Of a stretch of 64,000 bases of DNA, positions 42,781 to 53,316 are shown piece by piece. The stretch's first letter is position 1, and the number at the start of each line of letters is the position of its first letter. Position numbers and translations under genes: made by a program. A model generated the notes under the pieces. The model worked only from the letters and a program-made list of their open reading frames with translations, did no database searches and was not told where the DNA came from. This stretch comes from Sacculina carcini (lineage: Eukaryota > Arthropoda > Thecostraca > Sacculinidae): positions 4,693,664 through 4,757,663 of the forward strand of contig OU696576.1 in assembly GCA_916048095.2 (NCBI GenBank), in the 5' to 3' direction.

Positions 42781-42841
42781 AACACACAGACAGATACTCG
42801 ATAAAACAATGAAAAACTATTGTTTTCACCTCGACGCCATT

Positions 42842-43036
42842 TGTAATACCCAATTGACACTGGATATTTTAATACAACAATGTAATGAATTATCTGCACG
42901 ATAGAATATCAAATATAACGATACAAACACAACCAAAGCTACACGCGGTCCCAACACACCACCAACGTCCTCATTGCGGCGTCACTGCCGCACAACGGAT
43001 ATTAAATAGATAAATAATAGTAGTCACGACATTACA
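42842..43036 (-). repeat. LTR-5 5' LTR
   Basis: Partner of 38379-38575; the primer-site candidate lies to the left (about 42826-42840). Confidence 0.9.
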
Positions 43037-43118
43037 ACACCCTCAACAGTAAGAGTGCGCCTGCACTTTAACACAACGCACACATACACACGCACAATCG
43101 TACATAACGCACATATTC

Positions 43119-46100
43119 TCACATCTCCTCCTGATTCACAGAATCATTATGCATAGAGTCCATCGCAAGATCCGCGAATCCAGCCGGCAACTGCACCTGT
43201 CTCTTGGGTCTCTCGTGCTGATACTCTTGACTGTGAGAAGCTTCATCAGCTTCGCTGGTAGGCACGCTCGGGAACACCTCAATCATCGGCGCATCATCCA
43301 CGCGTTCTCCTAATTCATTCTCTGGCAAGAAATTGTCTTCTTCACACCGGGGCCGCAGATCCGCCACATGCCGATTCATGCCATTCACTTCAACAGTCAC
43401 CTCGGACACAATCCCTGTGACAACGCCTTTTAAACTCTGGTCATTGCACCTCGCGTTTGGTTGTCGTACCCACACGCACTGGCCGATTTTGTACTCGCAG
43501 CGCGTGTCAGATGGCGATCGTTGGGCTACCTTTTCATCAGCCATTTTCATTTTGTAGTTGTAGACAAAATCCACTGGTCGTCGCTGTTCCCCACTGTATT
43601 TAATCGGTGAAACGTTGGCTTGCATTACCGCTTCTTGCACTGAACACTGCTTTTTTGCCGCAATGGTCTTCACCGTGCGATGACATCGCTCGATGATGCC
43701 ATTTCCCTCCGGTCTGTACGCGCATCTGTACCGGACTGTTACTCCCCAAGCAGCCATGACTTAAAGAAATGGTGCAACGCGGAACGCCGTGTCATTGTCA
43801 AGCACAATCTGACTGGGTGGCCTTCGTTCACAAAAAATATCGTAGAAAATTGCGGCAGCTTCGCTGCTTCTTCTCGAACGCAGTTTTCTCCACATAGAGA
43901 AACGCGACGGGCCGCAGTCAATGACGGATAAATACAGATAACGTGGTTGTAATCGGCAGCAATTCGTTCCCAGACAGTGTCCGTCGACAATGTTCCCTTC
44001 TTCCATTTCACTGCCGGCGGACAGACTGACTTGCACACCTCACAGGCTTGCACAACTTCAGCTAAAGCTCTCTTATTCGCAAACACGCTTTTCCGCCTAC
44101 AGAAATATCGCGTTCTGTGTATTCCAGGATGTCCAGATTCACAATTAATTTTCCGCACTTCGGCTGACAGATTGTATGTGGCTGTCGCAGCACAGATGGG
44201 TGACCGTGTTTTCATCCATGATGCAGGTACACGAGTGAGACAGTCAGCTCTGTTCCTTGCCGAATCCACTTTGTGCACTCGCAGAGTCAGTTTGTATGCT
44301 TCTAGAACACTGCTAATTATTTCAAGCCTATGGCGTATCAGCAGCTCACATCTTGCAGTGCTTTTAACCCGTTCCTTCGCCGACAGTAACCCAGTCAACC
44401 AAGCGTACACTGTGGCTGAGTCAGTAAATAACTCAATTTTGTGAAAGTTCAGCTTGACTGCCATACCCAGCCCTTTGACAACAGCATCCAGCTCGCTGAG
44501 GTTTATGTGATGAACATCTTTTCGCAGCCAACATCCATCCTCCAACGATTCACCGTCCAACTCGACAAGAGCTCCAATGGCCCCATTGCTGGCATCAACC
44601 CACACGTTAGCTGCATCTCCTTGAATTCGCCACACGCCTCGCACAGGGTCTTCTTTTCGCACTCGCTCAAACAGATCTGTAACACAATGTGTAAATATCT
44701 CGTCGACAATGTCGTCATGCCATCCATTCGAGAGTTCTGTCGCCATTCTTTTCACGTATGACGATGTCACGCGAGCCTGCCACCGGAAAATGGGATACCA
44801 ATTGGCTACAGAGCGAGAAGACACTTCGACTTGTCAGGCGTTCGGGAAAATTGGCTATTTGGTTGTCTCTTTTCCATCGCAACATCTTGGCATTGGAATC
44901 GTACACATACAAACCAAGAACACGTGCGCCACTAGCCACTCGTTGAATTTGTTTACTCTCCAGTCCAAACTTTGCCAAATAATTCATGACATCTGTCGGA
45001 GACACCACCTCACCGTCAACAATGACATCATCCACATACGCCGACGAACCGTGAAACACAGACTCGTCAAGCGACAACACTTTTTTCGCGACAGTCTGCA
45101 TTATCATGGGTGACGCGTTCAGCCCGAAACCGAGCTTTGTAAGACAATACAGCTCACCATCATACTTGACAGTCTGGTAAGGCCACAACGACTTGTCAAC
45201 TCCGACTTGAAGATGTGCCTTTTTCAAATCCAAAAGATAGAGATCACTTCCTTTTCTCCTCCAGCACCTCAATTTTTCGAGACATATATCGGCGTCTGCG
45301 GTGAATGAATCCACATATCGGTTAAGCTCTCTGAAGTCGAGAACCGGTGTGATTTTTCCTTTGTCTTGCTGACGCACCGCCGTCAGAGGAAGCAAGCATC
45401 GAGCTGGTCCATATAACTCTTCGTTGTAGGGAACCAATAATTTATTTCGAATCCACAACCGAATTTCGTTGTTGAACGCTTCCCGGGCGTCATTTGGCAC
45501 TTGGTACTGCGCCGTCTGATTGTGAAACACTTTCGGTTCAATATCGTTGACCCATTTCCACTTACAAACCCACATACTACTAGTACACACTAGTACATAG
45601 GAATCAAACTTCACTGTGTGGCCGGATCTCTCCTCATTAATTTCTCGCATTGCAGCGCAGCATCGCTCTGTTGAAGCGATTTCACCCAGATTGAATTTCC
45701 CTCCGATGATGCACAAACCTCCAAGAGCGTCGATGGCATCCATGCCGACTATGGCGTCATAACCAAAAGGCTTTCCATGCACAATCAACGCACGCAGCGT
45801 GGCTGAAACACCATTGACTGTTAAGCAACATTCAGCTACTCCCGCGCACAATAGCCGACGACCACCCAATAAGTGCACAGGTGTTCTTTCCTTTGACCAG
45901 TTTACGCACATTGCGCTAGTCACTATGCAACACGTGCATCCAGTGTCAATTAACACACAACATGAGTGGCCGTTGATGAGCATGGTCGTGGATGGCAGCG
46001 CCTGTTTTACTGCATCGGAGAGCCCTCTGGCGCTGACGCGTGCTCTCCTCCATCGTTTCCCGGACACTGCCGTGCCAGATGACCAATCTTGAAGCAGTTG

Positions 46101-46127
46101 AAACATCTTCTCGTTTTCCTGGGACAC
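43119..46127 (-). CDS. LTR-6 protease, RT, RNase H and integrase regions
   Basis: Protease: CCVLIDTGCTCCIVTSAM near 45930 and DAIVGMDAIDALGG. RT: ITPVLDFRELNRYV, YLLDLKKAHLQVGVDKSLWP, YCLTKLGFGLNASPMIMQ and the active-site region SAYVDDVIVDG near 45030. RNase H: ANVWVDASNGAIGALVELDG, HHINLSELDAVVKGLGMA, TDSATVYAWLTGL. Integrase: GHPGIHRTRYFCRRK, CEVCKSVCPPAVKW, then the core near 43770-43930 and YRCAYRPEGNGIIERCHR. The order and many motifs parallel LTR-2. A few breaks. Confidence 0.83.
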
Positions 46128-46705
46128 TCACGGATAATATGACCAGCTTTATTGCACGTGAAACATCTCAGCACCGACGTATTGTTACCCTCACGCCCAG
46201 CAAGACAAAACTTCTCCCGTGGCCCTTCAACAGCACCGACAGCTGCACTCTCTTTCCTTAACATAGCAATTCGAGCCCTTGTTAAGACGTCGCTCAAATT
46301 AAGCTGACCAGCAGCTGCACCTGTTTGAATTGCCGTGGAAATATCGCTAGGAAGGCCAGTAACAAACGCACTTTCCCGCACTTCTTCACTGACGCCACCA
46401 AAGGCATCGACCAGCATCCTCAAATTCATTAAAAACACGTCCGGTTTCTCGCCAGGCTCCAATCTCCGATTTCTGAATTGCTCGAATGCCAAGTACTTGT
46501 CTGTACCAAATGCCTGATACAGTGCGTCCCTGGTGCTCTGCTCACTGCGTCGCTGTTCTGGTGACAACTGGGACCACACATCGAATGCCCCGCCTGCCAG
46601 CCGTGTGGGAACCACTGACATCATGCTAACGTTCTTAAGCTCGCATATCATCTTCGCACGAGTCCACAACTCCACTACGTTCCCACTGCCGTCGAATTCA
46701 AGCAC
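46007..46705 (-). CDS. LTR-6 gag
   Basis: A gag-like protein of about 232 residues: MLEFDGSGNVVELWTRAKMI, LAGGAFDVWSQLSPEQRRSE, FEQFRNRRLEPGEKPDVFL and ESAFVTGLPSDISTAIQTG, ending in two CCHC knuckles (CFTCNKAGHIIREC and CFNCFKIGHLARQC). It overlaps the protease-pol frame, as is usual where read-through or frameshifting makes gag-pol. The true start may lie slightly upstream toward the primer site at 46805. Confidence 0.8.
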   Translation of the reverse strand: MLEFDGSGNVVELWTRAKMICELKNVSMMSVVPTRLAGGAFDVWSQLSPEQRRSEQSTRDALYQAFGTDKYLAFEQFRNRRLEPGEKPDVFLMNLRMLVDAFGGVSEEVRESAFVTGLPSDISTAIQTGAAAGQLNLSDVLTRARIAMLRKESAAVGAVEGPREKFCLAGREGNNTSVLRCFTCNKAGHIIRECPRKTRRCFNCFKIGHLARQCPGNDGGEHASAPEGSPMQ

Positions 46706-46816
46706 AACACGAACATCAAGGCCGACTGTTTACATCATTGGTGAACTCGCGGGGAATCGTTCCTCTCGCTTGGTGCTCATGCTGCGTGCAACGAACGATA
46801 ACGCGGCCGGTTAGCT

Positions 46817-47101
46817 TGTAACAAGACGAAACAGGTGTATATTATGCCGCAGCAGCAGATGAGACGAACGAAAAATAATATAATGATATAACACAATGTA
46901 CAACTCATCCAACGCACAATAACCTCTCACACCACGCTAACACTCACACACAACCGTCCCAACACACACCACCAGGACAACTGCCAGTTCTCACTGACAC
47001 ACACACACGCACACACACCCTCAACAGTAAGAGTGCGCCCGCACTTTAACACAACGCACACACACACACGCACAATCTTACATAACGCACATATTCTCAC
47101 A
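46817..47101 (-). repeat. LTR-6 5' LTR
   Basis: TGTAACAAGACGAAACAGG...ATTCTCACA, with a long CA-rich stretch. Its partner is the split LTR at 38176-38378 plus 43042-43123. Confidence 0.88.
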
Positions 47102-47106
47102 CAACG

Positions 47107-49001
47107 ATGACAAAGATCACCAAGAACCAAGTCACCACAGATGAACTTGCAAGTTCTGACAACTCTGTTGATGAAATTGAGGTGACAATCCGCAGCAGAA
47201 GACCACACGGGGGCGCAGTACTCCAGAATTAGCAAAATGAAACAGCGAACATAACTTTTGGAGATTGTGCTGTTACCGAGCATCCGATATGCCTTTCTTA
47301 TAATTCCCAGTTTACGCGATACCGAACAAACTACCTTCCTAATGTGACTCTCAAATGTCAGTTTTGAGTCTACATGTACTCCCAATATTTTGACCTCATC
47401 ACACAAACTGAGTTGGGCGCTATTTATGAGGATAGCTCCATGTGAAGGTTGGAAGGTACGTGACCTAGAAAGCAACAAGCTTTTATATTTCGAAGTGTAC
47501 AGCATTACATTCCACCTCTCACACCATTTCAGGACGCTGCTGAGATCGTCGTTGACCGCTTGACGCACCTGTGGTTTGTCCGAAGGAGATGAAATTACAG
47601 CCACCAAGGTGGTATAATTAGCATATCCATATACAGGGTTGCGTGTGGTTATGTACAGGTCAGCGGTATAAATTTTGAACAAAATAGGAACCAATACACT
47701 TCCCTGTGGGACACCGGACGCCATGTTCTGCCAGCTACTGTATGTTCCATCGATGACAAAACGTTGTGAGCGATTGGAGAGAAATTGATGCAAAACACTC
47801 AGCAAGCGACCGCCAATTCCAATGTTTCTCAGTTTTTTGCAACAAACTCTGGTGGCTCACACTGTCCAATGATGCCGAGAAATCCAACTGCACAATTCAG
47901 GCTTAACTGCCTTTCTCTAGCACTTGCTGCAGCTCGTGCGTGATAGAAAGCAGAGCGTCAGTCGTGCTGAGTTTTAAGCGGTATGCAAATTGGTTTTCCG
48001 ACAGCAGATTGTTGCTCTCCAGGTACTTGGACAGTCTGGAAAATATGAAGGGTTCGAATATTTTGAACAGAATCGGCGTATTTGATATCTACCGATAGTT
48101 TGCAACATCAGCTGAATTGCTTCCTTTTGGTATGGGCGCGATATTCGCAACCCGCCAACAGGATGGAAACGAACCAGTCTTCATCAAGCGCCTGAAAACA
48201 GCACTGAGCTTCGTAGCTAGAGCATCTGCCGTGTTCTTGAAAAATAGCGGTAACATATTCAGAGGGTCTGTTCCTCCGTGGGCATCAATATCTTTCATGA
48301 TATTCGCCACTTCTTTTGATCGGAAGGCAATGATGATGAGGAAAATGCCTTTGATTTTCTGGGCGAGGACAAGGTGAATCGTCCGACGGAATGGACCCTT
48401 GACATTGCTTGGTATTGAAGTAATTCATAGGCAACTCTGCCATCTCTGTTGGGCTGCTTTTGACCTTACCGTTGGCTGAAAATAAAGGAGGGACAGACAG
48501 GTCATGTCCAAACACCGACAATTTCAACGTTGACCACCATTTATGGGCGTCATTGGCAGATGTTAGCTGTTCAGCAAGTTTCTTTGAGTGACGTGTTTCC
48601 GCTTCTGAATACACATGCTCAGCATGCCGTCCGTTCTCAGTGTAGACATTCCATGAATCGGCTGAGCGTGATTGAAGCCACTTGTGGTAAGCCTCCTGCT
48701 TAGATTCGCGTGCACTGCGACATTCGTTTGTTAACCAGGCTTTGTCATCAGAGCGAAAACGTAGTTTCTAAGTACAGGCACTCTCCTTGAGATGACATTG
48801 GTAATATATTTGTTCAATGCATCGATGGGGTTTTCCTTCTGCATCAGGTTTGAAACTGTATTGGCTTTCAATACATCATTCACCTTCACCCAGTCAAAAT
48901 TGTTGTTCATGTGCACGAGCCTTGAAATTGTGTAAGGAGAAACCTTCTGTCTCCATGTCAACTTCACGGACAGCGACGAGTGATCTGAACTTCCTATTGG
49001 A
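47107..49001 (-). pseudogene. LINE-B copy 2 RT and pre-RT region
   Basis: Minus-strand pieces: the end of the endonuclease with GSSDHSSLSVKLTWR near 48960-48996 (SDH motif), DAHKWWSTLKLSVFGHD, DAHGGTDPLNMLPLFFKNTA, SCWRVANIAPIPKGSNSADV (RT start), then LSVLHQFLSNRSQRFVIDG, SGVPQGSVLVPILFKIYTA, YGYANYTTLVAV, EVKILGVHVDSKLTFESH and CAPVWSSAADCHLNFINRV. YANY replaces the catalytic YADD, and several frames are used, so it is dead. It is close in sequence to copy 1 and continues to 38170 beyond LTR-6. Confidence 0.85.
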
Positions 49002-49237
49002 ACTTCTTCACCATTGTATCTTCGTTATATTCTCATACCCAGCGTTCGCTCTGATAGTCGCCATCATAAGCCATTAGTTAGTCCTCCCGCTATCAATATA
49101 TCTCCCTGGTCGTCCGAATCTTTTAAATTTTATGCTCCTTGTATATATAACTCGGTTCCTTCAAACATCCTTGAAAAAACGTCTATCAAGTCTTTTTATG
49201 TCGCCTTGCACAAACACCTACTTGAATCTGCTTGATC
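49002..49237 (+). pseudogene. LINE-C ORF2 C-terminal fragment
   Basis: The plus strand reads SDSRHHKPLVSPPAINISPW, SSESFKFYAPCIYNSVPSNI, LEKTSIKSFYVALHKHLLES and a stop at 49235-49237. The W-x-x-N/YNSxPxxI-x-x-x-S-x-x-x-F pattern is the common end of CR1/L2/RTE-like ORF2 proteins. The rest of the protein is absent (5' truncation). Confidence 0.75.
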
Positions 49238-49640
49238 TAACCTACCCTGTAATCTTTTTCCGTTATCTTCAAACTTTTTCCTCGTTTTCAATTACTGTGC
49301 TTGGATGGTTGACTCACTTCGGTCTGGTAAATTGTCTGGTCATGAGAATTCCTGCTACTGGTACTGTGTAATTCCAGTACAACCAGTCTCATAGTCGAGT
49401 GGTCGGCGACTAAACCGGCTCCCCCACTGGTTCCCACCAGTGAGGAGGGTGGCTAGACACCCAGCAGGACTAAAAATAAAACTTGTCCAAGAACGGAAGA
49501 GCTACTCGCTAGCCAACGGCCATCTAGCATTTATTTTTATTCTTTTATATCTAATGCTTTCATATTTTCTTTTTAATCTTCACTTTGTTTTATTTTCTCT
49601 ATTCCCATTATATATTTTCTCTCTTTCAATTATATTCTCT
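49238..49640 (+). other. LINE-C 3' untranslated sequence
   Basis: No coding content. GTCGAGTGGTCGGCGACT at about 49395 loosely resembles a tRNA-Leu/Ser A-box region, and GGTTCCCACC follows 27 bp later. It then grades into T-rich sequence and the AT microsatellite. Confidence 0.4.
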
Positions 49641-49745
49641 ATTACATTACATTATTCATATATACATTATATACTGATACATTATATATATATACATTAT
49701 ACACTGATATTTTATTATTGACATTATTGACACTGATATATACAT

Positions 49746-49833
<88 letters not shown>
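49640..49833. repeat. (AT)n / (ATAC)n microsatellite
   Basis: Alternating AT, pure from about 49754 to 49830, preceded by TATACATTATA-type repeats. It ends directly at the first GC-rich box (TTAAACCCGCCCG). Confidence 0.9.
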
Positions 49834-49836
<3 letters not shown>

Positions 49837-51545
49837 CCCGCCCGTTGTGCGGAGGAATTCATAAAATAGAATTAATATTCATAAAAATTCATATTCATAA
49901 AAAATATTCCAAATTAAAAAATAAAATGAAAACTCATAAGTGTCTTACTCAATAGAAAAGTCCAAGTGTGAATATTTTTATTTTTATTTTGACATAATAT
50001 TTTCCCTCAACCCGCCTCCTATATAAACCCACCCATTGTGCGGAATAATTCAGAACACAAACACGTAACAAACAATGAAAATTCTAGCATGTAAACCCGC
50101 CCGTCGTGCGAAACAGTTCATACTATTAAATTTGTATTCAATTCATAAGAGAAAAGAAATATGAATTAAAAAAAGTGGAGTAAGCCCATAAAAAAGTCTA
50201 AATTTCTATATTTTCATATTTATTTTCACAAAATAGTTTGCCTAAACCGCTTCATATTTATACATGCCCGTCGTGCTGAATAATTCAGAACTCAGACACG
50301 AAACCATGAAAAATGACTACACTTTTTCATCATAATGTTTCCAAAATATTTTCATAACTTAACATCACCGTCTAGCATTGAAACCCGCCAGTTTTGCGGA
50401 GAAATTCATAAAATGAAATTAATATTTAATTCATTCACTCATTAAAATCTTACTCAATTGAAAAGTCTAAATTTAATTATTTTTAATTTTTTTGACAACA
50501 TATTTTCTTTTAACCCGCCTCATATTGAAACCCGCCCGTCGTGCTCAACAATTCATAAAATAAAATGCATATTCAATCCATGGAATAAGCTGTATAAAAA
50601 TTAAATAGCAAAAAATTTAACCTATAAATACGTTCACCAATGAAAACTCTAAATGTTAATATTTTAATTATAAATTTGACAAAATATTATCTCTTAATCC
50701 ACCGCATATTTAAACCTACCCGTCGTGCGGAATAATTCAGAACACTAACACGTACAAAACAATGAAAATTCTAGCATGTAAACCCGCCCGTCGTGCGAAA
50801 CAGTTCATACTATTAAATTTGTATTCAATTCATAAGAGAAAATAAATATGAATGAATATAGAAAAGAGTAAACCCCAAAAAAATCCTATTTAAGCCTGCC
50901 CGTCGTGCTGAATAATTCAGAGCTCTCACACAAAACAATGAAAAATGACTAATTTTTTATCATATTGTTTTCAAAATATATTTATAACTCAACATCACCA
51001 TCTAGCGTTAAAACCCGCCCTTTGTGCAGAACAATAAATAAAGTGAAATGAATATTGAATAAATAAAAAATGATTAGAAATTAAAAAAGAAAAAGTAAAC
51101 ACATAAAAAGTCTTAACCAATAGAAAAGTCTAAATGTGAATGTTTTTATTTTAGATGTGGCAAAATATTTTCCCTCGAACTTCCTCGTATTTAAGCCCGC
51201 CCGTCGTGCGGAACTATAAATAGAATATAATGAATCAAAAAGCAAAAAGCTTATACAATAGAAAAATATAAATTTATAAATTCTTGTTTTAATTATTGAC
51301 GAAGTTTTTTTCCTCAACACTGGTCAAGTTCACACCCATCCTTTGTGTGTAGTAATTCAGAAGTGTAACACTATCAAAACAATGAAACCTTCTGTCATCT
51401 CTATAATTCCAGATTTATGCGTCCGCTAAAACAGCATATTCATATAGTTGGCATTGCATGATATTACAACCCATATCCTTATGCAACTTGAGTACTTAAC
51501 TTTGTTCCCAGTAGTATGTTACCCGCCCGTCGGGCAGAACAATTC
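49834..51545. repeat. Array of 13 GC-rich boxes in AT-rich spacers
   Basis: A box close to AAACCCGCCCGTCGTGCGGA, usually followed by AWAATTCA, occurs at about 49834, 50026, 50094, 50262, 50380, 50527, 50715, 50779, 50894, 51012, 51192, 51340 and 51521. Spacers are 40-190 bp and AT-rich, and most are unlike each other. A segment of about 140 bp holding two boxes is repeated (50040-50170 and 50725-50855), giving a higher-order period near 685 bp. CCGC and GCGG within the box form a short dyad. Boxes are all in one orientation here and inverted at 42-63. Confidence 0.85.
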
Positions 51546-51697
51546 ATGTGTAAATATTGAGGACAATAAAGCCTTTCTATCCAGTATAGTGTAGCATTAA
51601 TTAAACTGTACGCAATAAAACCACACCATCCATGCTTGGAGCTAATATGATGCATTCTGAATTGCGATTGGGCTTCAGTGAAATTTAATCGGTGTAT
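51546..51697. other. Link between box array and satellite
   Basis: AT-rich, no gene. It contains GGACAATAAAGCC, which resembles GACAATAAAACG at about 243 and GACAATAAAAGC at about 443, the region of the inverted boxes at the left edge of the window. Confidence 0.4.
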
Positions 51698-52960
51698 ATT
51701 CCTGTGTAATCGCAAGTGCGCATAATAGCTGTAAAATTGGTAACATGTGCTTTTGACTTTACACCGCCGTAACTTCCTTCAGATACACTTTGGAAAATTA
51801 AAAATTATACCGTATTGTAGAAAACAAGATTTCTAACACGATGGTATGATTTATTTTTATGTATAACAAATAGTTACTGGGAAATAGTAGAAAAATGAAT
51901 AAATTTTAGTCACCTGGTGTTCAAGTGTAATTTGGGATGTATTTGAGAATTTTGCCAATTTTACACGTTTTTTGTATCATTTGTGGGTATACATTATAGC
52001 TTATCTTGTAGAACACAAAATTATCTACACGGTAGTATATTCCTGTGTAATCGCAAGTGCGCATAATAGCTGTCAAATTGGTAATATGTGCTTTTGACTT
52101 TAAACCGCCGTAACTTCCTTCAGATACACTTTGGAAAATTACAAATTATACCGTATTGTAGACAACAAGATCTCTAGCACGTTGGTATAATTTATTTTTA
52201 TGTATAACATATAGTTACTGAAAAATAGTAGAAAAATTAATATATTTTAGTCACCTGGTGTTCACGTGTAATTTGGGATGTATTTGAGAATTTTGCCAAT
52301 TTTACACGTTTTTATATCATTTGTGGGTATAAATTATAACTTTTCTTGTGAAACTCAAAATTATCTACACAATAGTATAATTTTATAGCTGTACCCTCGA
52401 TGGTTTATGAAGAATAGATAGCGGAATATTGACCAAAATATTTATGTTTTTTGTGCTAATTTTGCCTGTTTGACTTTGTCATTTACACTTCACACCACCG
52501 TAACTTTTTTTTAATACACTTTGGAAAATTAAAAATTATACCGTGTTGTAGAAAACGGAATTTCCAGCATGATGGTATTATTTATTTAGATGTGTGATAA
52601 TTAAATTTTGAAAAATAGAGAAAAAAGTATAGAAAATCGGACGCGTGGAGTTTAAATAATATAATGAATGTAGATTGAATTTTTTTCCATTTTACATGTT
52701 TTATATTCAATTTTTGGGTATGAATTATAATTTGTTGAGTACAACAGAAAATTTTCTACACAGTGGTATAATATGTATAGTTGTACCATTGCTGGTTTAG
52801 GAGAAGTAGTTTTCAGAAAATTGACCAAAATTTTCGCATTTTTCAGGGTTCATTTTGGCTTTTCACCGCTATAACTTTTTTTGCTTTTATTATTAAAATT
52901 TAAAATTTAATGTAAAGTGTAGAAAAGAAAATTTACACCGTGATGGTACAAATTGTTAGC
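51698..52960. repeat. AT-rich satellite with about 330-bp dimeric unit
   Basis: Two well-conserved units (about 51688-52016 and 52017-52380), each starting TATTCCTGTGTAATCGCAAG, are followed by two diverged ones. Each unit holds two related halves: one with ATACCGTATTGTAGAAAACA...ACGATGGTAT, one with TAGCTTATCTTGTAGAACAC...ACGGTAGTAT, so the basic monomer is about 165-180 bp. No coding potential. Confidence 0.8.
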
Positions 52961-53018
52961 GAGTATGTTTAGTGGTGGCCGAGTAATAGTTGATAGAAAA
53001 TGGACCAACAAGGGTGGG

Positions 53019-53050
53019 ACACACACACACACACACACACACAGACACAC
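53019..53050. repeat. (CA)n microsatellite
   Basis: About 14 CA units followed by GACACACAGAGG; GT-rich sequence continues to 53155. Confidence 0.9.
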
Positions 53051-53059
53051 AGAGGATCT

Positions 53060-53311
53060 CTTTTATATATATAGATATGTGTGTGTATGCATGTATGTGT
53101 ATATATGTGCGCGTTTATGTGTTCGTGTGCATGTGTTTGTGTCTATGTATGTATTCAATTTTGCAAGCACCCATGTACTTTGTGGCGAATTGTGCTCCTT
53201 ATTTTTGTCCCCATACCGCTCTGGTTCTACCATTTTATTATTCTATTCCTGGTCGCGCCTTTGCCCTCGAAATTGCGCTATATTAAATACATGTTGTTGT
53301 TGTTGTTGTTG
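53060..53311 (+). other. LINE-C 3' end with (TTG)n tail
   Basis: Unique 3' untranslated sequence ending TGCGCTATATTAAATACATG and then seven TTG units. The terminal motif is the same as at 59640-59692. Confidence 0.65.
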
Positions 53312-53316
53312 TTGGA

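Larger units (their letters stand above)
38379..43036 (-). mobile_element. LTR-5: Ty3/gypsy retrotransposon, nested in the LTR of LTR-6
   Basis: Short LTRs of 197 and 195 bp (TGTAATACCCAATTGACAC...ATTACA) with about 7 substitutions and one 2-bp indel. The target duplication is ACACC (38374-38378 and 43037-43041). On the minus strand next to the 5' LTR is a TGGCGTCGAGGTG primer-site candidate. gag-protease-RT, RNase H and integrase are present with only a few breaks. It entered the 3' LTR of LTR-6, so it is younger than LTR-6 as an insertion. Confidence 0.9.
38176..47101 (-). mobile_element. LTR-6: divergent Ty3/gypsy-type element, near whole, hosting LTR-5
   Basis: A minus-strand element in LINE-B copy 2. 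The 5' LTR is 46817-47101; the 3' LTR is split into 38176-38378 and 43042-43123 by LTR-5. Flanks CAACC/CAACG give a 4-5-bp duplication. The primer site at 46805-46816 is identical to those of LTR-2 and the mini-LTR element, and a purine tract AGGAGGAGA precedes the 3' LTR. gag, protease, RT, RNase H and integrase are present in long open stretches, with few breaks. The LTRs differ at about 9 sites by eye, about 3%. Confidence 0.87.
49002..53311 (+). mobile_element. LINE-C: 5'-truncated CR1/L2-type LINE carrying repeat arrays
   Basis: The plus-strand insert in LINE-B copy 2 between TTGGA (48997-49001) and TTGGA (53312-53316, overlapping the tail). It starts with an RT C-terminus and ends with a typical LINE 3' terminus, GCGCTATATTAAATACATG followed by (TTG)n at 53293-53314. 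At least 3.3 kb of microsatellite, box array and satellite between 49.6 and 53.05 kb are probably later insertions or expansions in its 3' untranslated region. The 3' terminus is shared with tails at 59640 and, more weakly, 57925. Confidence 0.65.

Noticed and set aside
3087-47106. Envelope gene in any LTR element (retrovirus-like)
   Set aside because: No open region with a signal peptide, fusion peptide and membrane anchor lies between integrase and the 3' LTR of LTR-1, -2, -4, -5 or -6.
49640-49862. Tyr-Ile repeat protein
   Set aside because: It is an open frame across the (AT)n microsatellite.
49834-51545. CRISPR-like pattern (short repeat, variable spacers)
   Set aside because: The genome is animal, the repeats are imperfect, spacer length varies from 40 to 190 bp, and no cas gene is present.
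49834-51545. CENP-B box in the GC-rich repeat
   Set aside because: The box reads TTCCGCACGACGGGCGGG on the reverse strand and does not fit the spacing of TTCGnnnnAnnCGGG.
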